From Virgibacillus phasianinus (GTDB lineage Bacteria > Bacillota > Bacilli > Bacillales > Amphibacillaceae): a stretch of 64,000 nt of DNA. Below are positions 45,845 to 53,860 of the stretch, piece by piece. Each line of letters starts with the position of its first letter. Position 1 is the first letter of the stretch. The position numbers were made by a program, and so were the translations under genes. A model generated the notes under the pieces. The model was given only the letters and a program-made list of their open reading frames with translations, made no database searches and was not told where the DNA came from. The stretch lies in the NCBI RefSeq assembly GCF_002216775.1, contig NZ_CP022315.1:1736001-1800000 (forward strand), given 5' to 3'.

Positions 45845-47068
45845 TTAATTCGCTTTCGTTTTCGATGCCATAGAGTTAGGATTAACCTCCCAAACCGAGC
45901 CTTCCTTTTTCCCATGCATGAAGTAGTAGATTACCGTGGTTATTAAGACCAGTACGCCCATCATGATATATAAATTGCGATATCCGGTTAATGGGATGAT
46001 GAATCCGAGCACGTACGGTCCGAATCCGAGACCGGCATCGAGCGCGATATAGTACGTTGACGTTGCAAGGCCAATTCGGCGGGGCGGTGTTACCTTAACT
46101 GCGATGGCTTGGGTAGTTGATTGCATGTTACCGAATCCGAAGCCAATCAGAACACCGGCCAACAGTAGCGGCAGGCTGGATTCTGCTGTACTTAAAAGTA
46201 GTAACCCTGCTGCAAATAGAACGAATGCTGGATACATGACCGAGTTTGCACCCTTCAAGTCCATCAAGCGACCTGTGAATGGGCGTGATACTAATATTGC
46301 CACAGCATAGACAACGAAAAATAGGCTTGCCACTTCCACTAAATCAATTTCAATGGCATAGAAATTAATAAATGAAAGCACGCTGGAGTAACCGAGCGAT
46401 ATGATCAGCACAACGAGGGCAATTGGCAATGCTTTCGGTTCGACAAAGTCGGAAAGCTTTACCTTTTTTGCCCCGCTGCTTTCCACTGGCTTTTCCATAA
46501 CCGGTATTCTTGCAAAAAGGGAAATAATGAAACTGATGATTCCCAGTGCAAGACAAAAGCCGAAGATTGTCTGATAACCGGTGTGCTGGCTCATATACAA
46601 CCCAATGAAAGGGCCGATTGCGGTCGCCAGTGTGATGCTCATGCTGTAAAAGCCAATTCCTTCCCCTTTTCGATCCTTAGGTATGACTTCAGCAATAATG
46701 GTTCCGGTTGCTGTACTTGCCATGCCTAATGCGATTCCGTGCAACAAACGGGTAATAAGCAGAAAGGTGATTCCGGCATTTACAAAATATAATAACGAGG
46801 TCAGAATAAAAAAGATGAGTCCGAAATATAACATTTTTTTATTACCAACCGACGTGATCATGCGTCCAATGAATAGCCGTCCGATTAACGTCCCGATAAT
46901 AAAAATACCAGTGACAAGACCGGCTTCGCTCTCGGAAACAGCAAATTCATCGACGGCGTAAACAGCCATGGTTACCAGCAATAAATAAAAGACCAGGTAT
47001 AAGAAAAAGTTGGCCGCTGATACGATGATAAAGTCCTTTGTCCATAGTTTAGATTTTGATTGATTCAC
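45845..47068 (-). CDS. MFS efflux transporter
   Basis: A 407-residue twelve-helix major facilitator. FIIGTLIGRLFIGRMITSVGNKKMLYFG is the loop 2-3 motif A region. RLLHGIALGMASTATGTIIAEVIPKDRKGEGIGFYSM covers helices 4-5 with motif C-like glycines, and GPYVLGFIIPLTGYRNLY is near helix 11. It belongs to the YfcJ/YwoG-like drug or arabinose-type exporter group. The GTG start at 47068 has AAGGAG nine bases upstream. It is the second gene of an operon with a MarR regulator 12 bases upstream. Confidence 0.9.
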   Translation of the reverse strand: MNQSKSKLWTKDFIIVSAANFFLYLVFYLLLVTMAVYAVDEFAVSESEAGLVTGIFIIGTLIGRLFIGRMITSVGNKKMLYFGLIFFILTSLLYFVNAGITFLLITRLLHGIALGMASTATGTIIAEVIPKDRKGEGIGFYSMSITLATAIGPFIGLYMSQHTGYQTIFGFCLALGIISFIISLFARIPVMEKPVESSGAKKVKLSDFVEPKALPIALVVLIISLGYSSVLSFINFYAIEIDLVEVASLFFVVYAVAILVSRPFTGRLMDLKGANSVMYPAFVLFAAGLLLLSTAESSLPLLLAGVLIGFGFGNMQSTTQAIAVKVTPPRRIGLATSTYYIALDAGLGFGPYVLGFIIPLTGYRNLYIMMGVLVLITTVIYYFMHGKKEGSVWEVNPNSMASKTKAN

Positions 47069-47080
47069 TGCAATGACTCC

Positions 47081-47500
47081 TTACTTCATAATATTATCTC
47101 TAATTTCTTCCATTATCCGAATGGTCTCCAATTGTTCTTCCTCGGAAATACCACTTAAAATCGCTTGTTCATATTGATCGATGGTGACACGCACATTTTC
47201 ATAAACGGTGCTGCCAGCCTCTGTCAGCTGTATTCGTTTTTCGCGCTTGTCTTTGCCCCGAATAGGTTCGACATAGCCCAATTCTTCCAAGCGGCCGACC
47301 GTCCTTGTGATGGTGGGTTTCTCCACACCTTGATAATGGGAAATCTCGACCTGCGTCGCCGATCCCTCATTGTATAAGTAGTACAAAATGGTCCATTGCG
47401 CCCGGTGCAATTGATGCTTGTTCAGCTGCTCGTTAAGCCGGTTTTCAAAAGGGCGATACAACAAGATCAATTGATGAAAAAACTTTTGTGTAGACTTTAT
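47081..47500 (-). CDS. MarR family regulator with an apparent ATA start
   Basis: About 139 residues of a winged-helix MarR protein (LHRAQWTILYYLYNEGSATQVEISHYQGVEKPTITRTVGRLEELGY with the wing DKREKRIQL). The first standard start is a TTG at 47470, which has no ribosome binding site and truncates the dimer helix. A strong GGAGG lies eight bases before an ATA at 47500, from which KSTQKFFHQLILLYRPFENR gives a normal N-terminus. It probably represses itself and the MFS gene. The start codon is therefore either a rare AUA or a mutated ATG. This is inferred from one sequence. Confidence 0.8.
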   Translation of the reverse strand: MKSTQKFFHQLILLYRPFENRLNEQLNKHQLHRAQWTILYYLYNEGSATQVEISHYQGVEKPTITRTVGRLEELGYVEPIRGKDKREKRIQLTEAGSTVYENVRVTIDQYEQAILSGISEEEQLETIRIMEEIRDNIMK

Positions 47501-47675
47501 GGGAAAAACCTCCTAAATAGTTAGCGTGGGTAATAGTTATCTTGGGTAACTTTAATAGAGTATCAGTATTTTAGGGGAATGTCCAGTACTTTTTTGCTGG
47601 ATGCGCTTTCTTAACCTGGGTTGGATAATTTGCATCTAAGGATTATAATGAAAATGCGGAAGGGAGTCCTGAGCC

Positions 47676-48689
47676 ATGGTAGAACAGCGTTATTACGATA
47701 TATTTGTTGGTACGTATGGAAATGCAATTGAATGGGTTTTATTTGATTCGGAAATAGGGACGCTGAAGAAAGTGGGCGGCGTATCCGGCATTGAAAATCC
47801 ATCATTTCTAACCGTCAATCAGACTGGGAATCGATTGTACGCTGCGAGTGAAATAGAGAACGGGGAAGTTGCAAGTTTTGAAATTGACTATCCGAATAAA
47901 GTATTAACGGAACTGAACCGCCAGCCCACAGGTGGAAGTTCCCCATGTTACATTAGCCTTGCTCCAAATGAGCAGTGGTTATTTACGACAAACTATGGCG
48001 GTGGAAATGCCGCGGTTCATCCCTTGAAAGATGATGGGGCAATTGAACCAATTTGCGATTTGAAAAATTATGCTGAAGGAGCACAGGTTTCTCATCCCCA
48101 TACCATTATCAATATCCCGGGTACAGAGAAGTATCTGGTTACTGATTTAGGTTTGGATTGCTTATATCTGTATGAATTCAACGCTAAGTCAGGCAAACTG
48201 ATTTTAGTAAATGAAATTTCCGCGATTGCGGGGTCTGGCCCCAGACATATTGCGACGACCAACCAAATGGTCTACGTAGTCAACGAATTTAATTCTCGGA
48301 TATCCGTTTATTCTTGTCATGAAAAAAGTAATTCGCTAACGCTCGAACAGCAAGTGAAAACAATTCCAGAACATTTCACCGGGGACAACTTCTGTGCCGA
48401 CATACATATAGCCCCGTCCGGTTCCTATTTATATGCATCAAATCGCGGGCACCACAGTGTAGCGTCATACAAGATAAGGCAGGATGGAACACTTAGTCCA
48501 CTGGATTATTCATCAACAAAGGGCGAATGGCCACGCAACTTCGCAATTATCCCGAATGGAAATTATATCCTTGCAGCAAACGAACGTACGGATTTCATCG
48601 TAGTTATGAAAATAGAGGATGACGGAATTCCAAGAGCAACAGGTCATGTTTATACTATAAAGTCTCCGGTTTGTTTGCAGGTTAGATAA
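47676..48689 (+). CDS. Lactonase family (YkgB-like) beta-propeller protein
   Basis: A 337-residue seven-bladed propeller of the 6-phosphogluconolactonase-like family (Pfam lactonase). IFVGTYGNAIEWVLFDSEIGTL, TGGSSPCYISLAPNEQWLFTTNYGGG, GSGPRHIATTNQMVYVVNE and EWPRNFAIIPNGNYILAANE are blade motifs. It would hydrolyse 6-phosphogluconolactone or another sugar lactone in the cytoplasm. The ATG follows GGAAGGGAG. The gene diverges from the MarR/MFS operon. A repeat element begins 26 bases after the stop. Confidence 0.88.
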   Translation: MVEQRYYDIFVGTYGNAIEWVLFDSEIGTLKKVGGVSGIENPSFLTVNQTGNRLYAASEIENGEVASFEIDYPNKVLTELNRQPTGGSSPCYISLAPNEQWLFTTNYGGGNAAVHPLKDDGAIEPICDLKNYAEGAQVSHPHTIINIPGTEKYLVTDLGLDCLYLYEFNAKSGKLILVNEISAIAGSGPRHIATTNQMVYVVNEFNSRISVYSCHEKSNSLTLEQQVKTIPEHFTGDNFCADIHIAPSGSYLYASNRGHHSVASYKIRQDGTLSPLDYSSTKGEWPRNFAIIPNGNYILAANERTDFIVVMKIEDDGIPRATGHVYTIKSPVCLQVR

Positions 48690-48715
48690 AATTCCCCCAA
48701 CCGGCTGTTTATGAG

Positions 48716-48989
48716 GGCACTGAAAAAGGTATAGTTAATACACAAATATGTGGATCTATCATCGCATCTTGAATATACCTCGCTTTCCGCGGGCGAGTGA
48801 CGAGCCTCCTTGCCCCGGCAAGGGGTAGCCGACGTTGCCCGCAAAGGGCGGTTTTAGTCGGGCCTCATTAACTGCCGTCCTGCGGGGTCTCGTCGATCTC
48901 TCACTTCCCGCAGGAGTCTCGGTATAATTCAAGATGCTAGGTAAAGGTAAAAAGTTAAATTGCTAATATCCACCACTTTTTCAGTAGCC
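48716..48989. repeat. CACTGAAAAAGG-ended repeat element (copy C, complete)
   Basis: Left end GGCACTGAAAAAGG (48716) and right end CCACTTTTTCAGTAGCC (to 48989) are inverted copies. The interior has ATCTATCATCGCATCTTGAA, CGCTTTCCGCGGGCGAGTG, the CCGAC...GCCCGCAAAGGGC...GTCGG module and CTCACTTCCCGCAGGAGTCT. With no coding capacity this looks like a MITE-type element; partial copies are at 7753 and 36120. Confidence 0.75.
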
Positions 48990-49093
48990 TTGCTGTTTAT
49001 TCCAGTGTGGCTGGTTATTTCTTGCTGTTGTCATGGGGCTGATTAATAAAAGTGAACTGGACGATTAAGCTGCAAGGGGGGAGTAGGAGTAAC

Positions 49094-49290
49094 GGCCAAA
49101 CTTGAATTTTATCGGCCAAATTCGGAATATAACAGCCGAACTTGGAATATATCGGCTGAATTCCAGAGTTAACAGCCAAACTTGAAATATATCGGCTGAA
49201 TTCAAAATATAACAGCCGAACTTGGAATATATCGGCCGAATTCAAAATATATCAGCCAAACTTGAAATATAACAGCCAAATTGAAAATCG
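49094..49290. repeat. 20-bp-period AT-rich array, ten units
   Basis: Units starting GGCC, AGCC or GGCT recur every 20 bases from 49094, each followed by (A/G)AACTTG or GAATTC and then AATATA(T/A)C. Two half-types alternate in part (CAAACTTG and CGAATTC). The period and sequence differ from the 21-bp family, and variation between units is low. The remaining gap to 49512 shows no gene or clear promoter. Confidence 0.85.
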
Positions 49291-49512
49291 CGTAAACCGC
49301 CCTTACCATCCCCTTTCTGAAAAAACTTAACACCTAGACGAGTTGTAACCAAAAAATAGGCTTAAATAAGCAGTTTGAAAAAGTCCCACTGGTGAAATAG
49401 ATACAAGTGTTTTTATTTACCCCCATGTCACTTATTAAAAAGACGAATAGTTTACGGTTAAACGACATGGGTACGAAAACCTTGCCGATCTATTTTACAG
49501 GAGGCTTGTATA

Positions 49513-51165
49513 ATGATAACCGCAGATTTACTAATTAAAAATGGAATTGTATTAACGCTAGATGCACAAAACACGAGGGCCGGATCGGTTGCTGTCAAGG
49601 ATGGTCAAATCGCTGGCGTATGGAGCCAGGCAAATCCACCAGAGGGTGAGGTCCAGGTCACGGTGCAGACTAAGGTTGTCGATCTAAAAGGGGAAACATT
49701 AATCCCTGGCTTTATCGATACCCACAACCATATTTTGGGGTACGCGCAAATCATGGACTTCGTTTATTGCGGAACCCCGCCAAACAAGCAAATTGATGAT
49801 GTCCTACAGGCTATTCATGCGAAAGCGGAAAAAACCCCTGCCGGTGAATGGGTGAAAGGATACGGGTATGACGATACGCTGCTCGCGGAAAAGCGTCACC
49901 TGACACGCAAAGAATTGGACAAGGCTGCGCCGGACCATCCGGTATTTGTTACGCACGTTTCTGGCCACCTGGCGGTTGCCAATTCCGCCGCGCTGGAGTT
50001 AGCGGGAATCGATGAAGGTGTTTCCGATGTGCAGCAGGGACAGTTTGGCCGAGATGATGACGGCCGGCTGAACGGTGTATTGTATGAAAAAATGGCGATG
50101 GCACCGGTCGCGCAGGTTTTACCCAAGCAATCGGAGGAAGACATGGTTGAACAGCTGGGGAGAGCGGCGCAGGAATACTTGGCCCAAGGCATCACGATGA
50201 ATACCGACGCAGCAGTTGGGATGTTAGGAAAACCTGACAGGGAAATGCGTGTCCACATGGAAGCGGCCAAACAGGGTGTGAACCCCATGCGCACGCAACT
50301 GATGATGATGCACAACTTTTTACAGGAAAACGAACGATTTGGGGATTATACAAAAGATAAACTGGATCAGGAACTGCGCGAACAGTCAGATGGCCGGGTC
50401 CGGCTGGACGGTGCTAAGATGTTTCAGGATGGCTCCATCCAAGCGCTGACTGCGGCGTTACGAGAGCCTTATCACAATGATGCAGCGGTTACAGGGAATT
50501 TATTCCATGACCAGCAGGATTTTAATGAGGAAATTATCGATTTGCATAAGCGCGGATTCCGAATCGCGATACATGGTAATGGTGATCGCGCTATCGGTTC
50601 CATTATTGAAGGGTATGCCCATGCACTCGAAGCGGAGCCACGCGCTGAGCACAGGCACCGGATTGAACATGTGCAAACTGCTACTCCGGAAGATATCAAG
50701 CGAATGGCGGAGCTTGATGTGGCTGGGTCATTTTTTATCAACCATGTGTATTATTGGGGCGAGCGTCACAGGGAATTGTTCCTTGGAACTGAACGCGCCG
50801 AGCGAATCAGCCCGCTTGCTGATGCCGTAAAAGATAATATATTATTCACCCTGCATTCTGACTGCCCGGTGACACCAATTTCTCCCCTGTTTTCCGTATG
50901 GGCTGCGGTCAATCGGGTAACAAGTGAAGGTAATGTGCTTGGGGCTGACCAACGGATTGATGTGACGACAGCATTGAAGTCAATGACAATTTATGGAGCG
51001 GCATTAAATTTCGATGAGGAAAATTCCGGCAGCATTGAGGTTGGCAAAAGAGCTGACTTTGCCGTGCTTGACGAAGATCCGACAATGATTAACCCGAGTA
51101 GAATTAAAGATATATCGGTGCAGGCAACCATCATTGATGGAGAGACGGTTTATCAGAAAGGCTGA
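49513..51165 (+). CDS. YtcJ-like metal-dependent amidohydrolase
   Basis: A 550-residue amidohydrolase of the YtcJ / NfdA type. LIKNGIVLTLDAQNTRAGSVAVKDGQIAGV is the N-terminal composite domain, and LIPGFIDTHNHILGYAQIMDF has the H-x-H-like metal pair. DGAKMFQDGSIQALTAALREPY is a YtcJ hallmark, RIAIHGNGDRAI and RHRIEHVQT carry further His ligands, and TLHSDCPVTPISPLFS the final Asp. Family members hydrolyse N-substituted formamides or related amides. ACAGGAGG lies upstream. It appears monocistronic. Confidence 0.9.
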   Translation: MITADLLIKNGIVLTLDAQNTRAGSVAVKDGQIAGVWSQANPPEGEVQVTVQTKVVDLKGETLIPGFIDTHNHILGYAQIMDFVYCGTPPNKQIDDVLQAIHAKAEKTPAGEWVKGYGYDDTLLAEKRHLTRKELDKAAPDHPVFVTHVSGHLAVANSAALELAGIDEGVSDVQQGQFGRDDDGRLNGVLYEKMAMAPVAQVLPKQSEEDMVEQLGRAAQEYLAQGITMNTDAAVGMLGKPDREMRVHMEAAKQGVNPMRTQLMMMHNFLQENERFGDYTKDKLDQELREQSDGRVRLDGAKMFQDGSIQALTAALREPYHNDAAVTGNLFHDQQDFNEEIIDLHKRGFRIAIHGNGDRAIGSIIEGYAHALEAEPRAEHRHRIEHVQTATPEDIKRMAELDVAGSFFINHVYYWGERHRELFLGTERAERISPLADAVKDNILFTLHSDCPVTPISPLFSVWAAVNRVTSEGNVLGADQRIDVTTALKSMTIYGAALNFDEENSGSIEVGKRADFAVLDEDPTMINPSRIKDISVQATIIDGETVYQKG

Positions 51166-51220
51166 TTTCTAGAGGGATGTTGTTTTCAACACAAAGTCTA
51201 TAGACTGCGATGTAATGTGC

Positions 51221-51290
51221 TAGGTTGTTTTCCGCGGGCAAGGAGGCCGTGGAAAACGACTGCCCGCAGTGGAAATCACGTTGCTGGTAG
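51221..51290. repeat. Short remnant of a GC-rich Bacillaceae repeat
   Basis: GGTTGTTTTCCGCGGGCAAGGAGGCCGTGGAAAACG followed by CTGCCCGCAGTGGAAATCACG is a shortened form of the GCGGAAAACAAC-type repeat seen at 8036. It lies just after the amidohydrolase gene. Confidence 0.45.
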
Positions 51291-51348
51291 GTCGCGGTTT
51301 ATCTCAACTATAAAGATATCAGCAACAAACCGTATGAAAACAACCCAG

Positions 51349-51393
51349 AAATAATAAAAAATGGACTGGATACGGGCAATGTATCCAGTCCAT
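51349..51393 (-). terminator. Terminator of the small minus-strand membrane gene
   Basis: ATGGACTGGATAC (51361-51373) and GTATCCAGTCCAT (51381-51393) form a perfect 13-bp stem. On the minus strand it is followed by a TTTTTTATTATTT run (51349-51360). Confidence 0.8.
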
Positions 51394-51404
51394 CTCTCAT
51401 TTAT

Positions 51405-51539
51405 CTATAAAATAAGGAATGCCGCGAGTATGATTACAATTGCGATTGATGCCAGTCCACCCAGCATCAGCAAAAAATCTCCCGAATTCATTTTCCCTAT
51501 TTTATTTAGTTTTTCTTTTTCATTAAAGTTTTCATTCAT
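51405..51539 (-). CDS. Small single-helix membrane protein
   Basis: A 44-residue frame: a polar, Glu/Lys/Asn-rich N-terminal half (MNENFNEKEKLNKIGKMNSG) and a C-terminal transmembrane helix (LLMLGGLASIAIVIILAAFL). GGGGGATG lies upstream of the ATG, and a strong terminator follows, so it is a transcription unit of its own. I do not recognise the family. Confidence 0.65.
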   Translation of the reverse strand: MNENFNEKEKLNKIGKMNSGDFLLMLGGLASIAIVIILAAFLIL

Positions 51540-51663
51540 CCTGAGATCATCCCCCTGCATCCGATAAAAGCGCTCTTTTTTTCATTTGTTAAACAGGCGG
51601 CCATAACCAGCACGGTTAGCCAACTTCCCGCCAAGAAAAGTCATACCCCACTGGACTTGACTA

Positions 51664-51875
51664 AACTCGGGCGAGGAAGTTCGGAATTCAGGCGAGAATC
51701 ACTGAAACTCGGGAGAAAATAGGGGTAACCCGGGCCACAACAGGTCCAACACGGGAGAGAAATGGCTGTCTCCTGAGTAGAAGATGCTGACGCCCGAGTC
51801 GCAAGTGTTTGGCCCGAGTTCAGCACGCTGTCTCCCGACTTGGCAGGATTCCCGCCCGAGCTTCCGCCCAGCCCT
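51664..51875. repeat. 21-bp-period array: five units followed by five inverted units
   Basis: AACTCGGG-type cores start at 51664, 51685, 51706, 51727 and 51748. CCCGAG-type cores start at 51772, 51793, 51813, 51834 and 51855 (one spacing of 20). The distance between the innermost cores is 24, exactly as at 45653-45677. It lies between two minus-strand genes, with the plus-strand amidohydrolase ending upstream. Confidence 0.88.
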
Positions 51876-51902
51876 TATTAATTTCCTTTCCCTGCATTCA
51901 TC

Positions 51903-53015
51903 TTAATGAAAATAAGCCTTTACCCCTTCAACAATCCCTCTCGCTGCGTTATTTTGATAAGATTCCGTTTGGACGGTGGTTAAATCACTCGGGTTTGTAA
52001 TGAAGCCGAGTTCGACCAGCACGGCGAGGTCGCTGTTTTCACGTAATACGTGATAATTGCTTTGCATGATGCCGCGGCTGTTCAAGGAAACATTGTGCCG
52101 TAGCCCGGTTTGGATATCCTGCGCCAGTTCACGGTCGTTGCCGCCGGCGTAGTAGTGCGTACTGATTCCGTTGATTCCCATGAATGGATAGGCGTTGTAA
52201 TGCAGGCTGATAAATGCATGTGTATTAAATTTACTGCTGATCAGCACGCGCTCTTCAAGGGAAAGAAAATGATCGCTGTCGCGTGTCATAATTACCGTTG
52301 CACCAGCCGCGCGCAGCCGCTGTGCCACGTTTTCAGCTGTGTCCAGAATGACATCCTTTTCCAAAGTCCCGCCAATGCCTAGTGCACCGGGGTCCTTGCC
52401 ACCGTGGCCAGGATCCAGCACGATGTTATAGCCTGCCAATGACCTCTTAGCTGATGCCGCAGATTTTACCGCAGTCGGCGGGTCATTCTTTACGCTCGCC
52501 GTAGTCCCGGCAGCACCTGAATCGGTCAGCCATCCCGCGATCCAGCCGGTTGTGCCGTCATCAAGTACCACTTCATTCCAACCGTTTGCTGTGTTAACTA
52601 AGCTGTATGTATGTCCGTTGGAAGTGTGGCCGATAATCGTATACGAAGTACCTGGGCCAGTTCGGATTCGTACACCGGATGCGGTAACTGTTACCTGCTG
52701 CTCTGATGTTGCCCCAGACACCGCTGCCGCAGGGTTTGAGCCGCTGTTTTCAGTCTGATATAAAAACTGTGACGCAACCCAGCCAACCTTGCCACCGTAG
52801 TATGTTTGCGCCCAGCCGAACGCTTCCTGGAAAACGACTAAGCTGTCACCATCTTTCAACTGCCCAATGACTGGTGCACGATCTGACGGTTGAGACCTGA
52901 CATTCAGCGTGGAAACGCCAACCTGATAGGTGGTGCTGCCACTGTCAGCATAAACAGCGGGAATGAAAACGAAGAATAATAACATGAAACCTATACCTGC
53001 TGTTAATAAACGCAT
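51903..53015 (-). CDS. Secreted N-acetylmuramoyl-L-alanine amidase with two SH3b domains
   Basis: A 370-residue cell-wall hydrolase. Residues 1-23 are a signal peptide. Two bacterial SH3 domains follow (VSTLNVRSQPSDRAPVIGQL and VTASGVRIRTGPGTSYTIIGH), probably binding peptidoglycan. After a linker, the Amidase_3 domain has LDPGHGGKDPGALGIGGTLEKD (zinc His and Glu), ISLHYNAYP (His) and LVELGFITNPSD (catalytic Glu), all intact. It cleaves the amide between MurNAc and L-Ala. A strong AAAGGAGG precedes the ATG. A role in cell separation or sporulation is possible. Confidence 0.93.
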   Translation of the reverse strand: MRLLTAGIGFMLLFFVFIPAVYADSGSTTYQVGVSTLNVRSQPSDRAPVIGQLKDGDSLVVFQEAFGWAQTYYGGKVGWVASQFLYQTENSGSNPAAAVSGATSEQQVTVTASGVRIRTGPGTSYTIIGHTSNGHTYSLVNTANGWNEVVLDDGTTGWIAGWLTDSGAAGTTASVKNDPPTAVKSAASAKRSLAGYNIVLDPGHGGKDPGALGIGGTLEKDVILDTAENVAQRLRAAGATVIMTRDSDHFLSLEERVLISSKFNTHAFISLHYNAYPFMGINGISTHYYAGGNDRELAQDIQTGLRHNVSLNSRGIMQSNYHVLRENSDLAVLVELGFITNPSDLTTVQTESYQNNAARGIVEGVKAYFH

Positions 53016-53491
53016 TTATGTAAAAACCTCCTTTACTCTATAATACTTGATAAATACCCGTGTGTTTAGCCGATAAACCAAATTTCTACAAATTTCACAC
53101 AAAAGAACTAGGCTGCACGGTGTCTATATAGTAGAAGAGATCTTTCAAATAGGAAATTTTGCCCAACCGCGTGCATAACGGCATAAGGTGGAACTTGCGT
53201 AAAAAAAGGTTTAAAAAATAGGTAGAGGGGTAATGATTACCTACCTATCTCTAGTTAAACATGAGCCAATGAATAATTTAATGGTACAGGAGGGGGAACA
53301 GAGGTTACTGAAAAACATAGAGAATCTTGTCATTGTCGTTATGTAATGAAAGATAAGGCAGAGTTTTATCTGAGTGGTAGTGTAACTGTAATTAAAATCA
53401 AAAATTTCGTGTTTAGCAAGCAGAAAACATTCAACTACATGAAATCCACATAGCGGGTTCAGTAAGCGCAACAGGAAATTGGACATAGTTT
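53016..53491. other. 476-base gap without a recognised gene
   Basis: The first 60 bases carry the ribosome binding site and probable promoter of the amidase gene on the minus strand. Around 53220-53255 an inverted pair TAGGTAG / CTACCTA flanks GAGGGGTAATGATTAC. The rest is AT-rich with no frame that has a ribosome binding site. Confidence 0.5.
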
Positions 53492-53743
53492 ATGATGCAA
53501 AAGTTTTTTAATCAGTTTCATTTCTCCACTTCACAGATTGAATGCAAACTAAGTGGAGAGGAAGAACGGGTGTTGTACAACGATCAAGAATTACGAAAGA
53601 AAATAGAGGAAACAAGGCAAAAGATGTATGAAGCGTACGAACATAATCCGGACGATCCGCAAGTACTGACTATTTCACAGGACTTGGACGTTCTCCTAAA
53701 TAAATATAATCAAGCGGTTAAAAACACGCAGAACGTAAAATAA
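53492..53743 (+). CDS. Spo0E-like phosphatase of Spo0A-P
   Basis: An 83-residue protein whose C-terminal half, LRKKIEETRQKMYEAYEHNPDD then VLTISQDLDVLLNKY, matches the helical-hairpin Spo0E family. The S-Q-x-L-D motif carries the acidic residue that directs water attack on phospho-Spo0A. Typical members are about 50-60 residues; this one has a 30-residue N-terminal extension. The ribosome binding site is weak. It would delay sporulation, in line with the Sda-like genes nearby. Confidence 0.8.
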   Translation: MMQKFFNQFHFSTSQIECKLSGEEERVLYNDQELRKKIEETRQKMYEAYEHNPDDPQVLTISQDLDVLLNKYNQAVKNTQNVK

Positions 53744-53799
53744 GACGATTCATGGGAAAAGCTCCATAAGTTTAAGTTTTGTTGCACCTCTAGCAAGGC

Positions 53800-53838
53800 A
53801 TGCCCAATACCAAGTTATCCCGGTATTGGGCATTTTTC
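53800..53838 (+). terminator. Terminator between the Spo0E-like and channel genes
   Basis: ATGCCCAATACC (53800-53811) pairs perfectly with GGTATTGGGCAT (53822-53833), then TTTTTCC. It ends 23 bases before the ATG at 53861. Confidence 0.85.
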
Positions 53839-53860
53839 CGTCTTCAAATGGAGGAAATCA

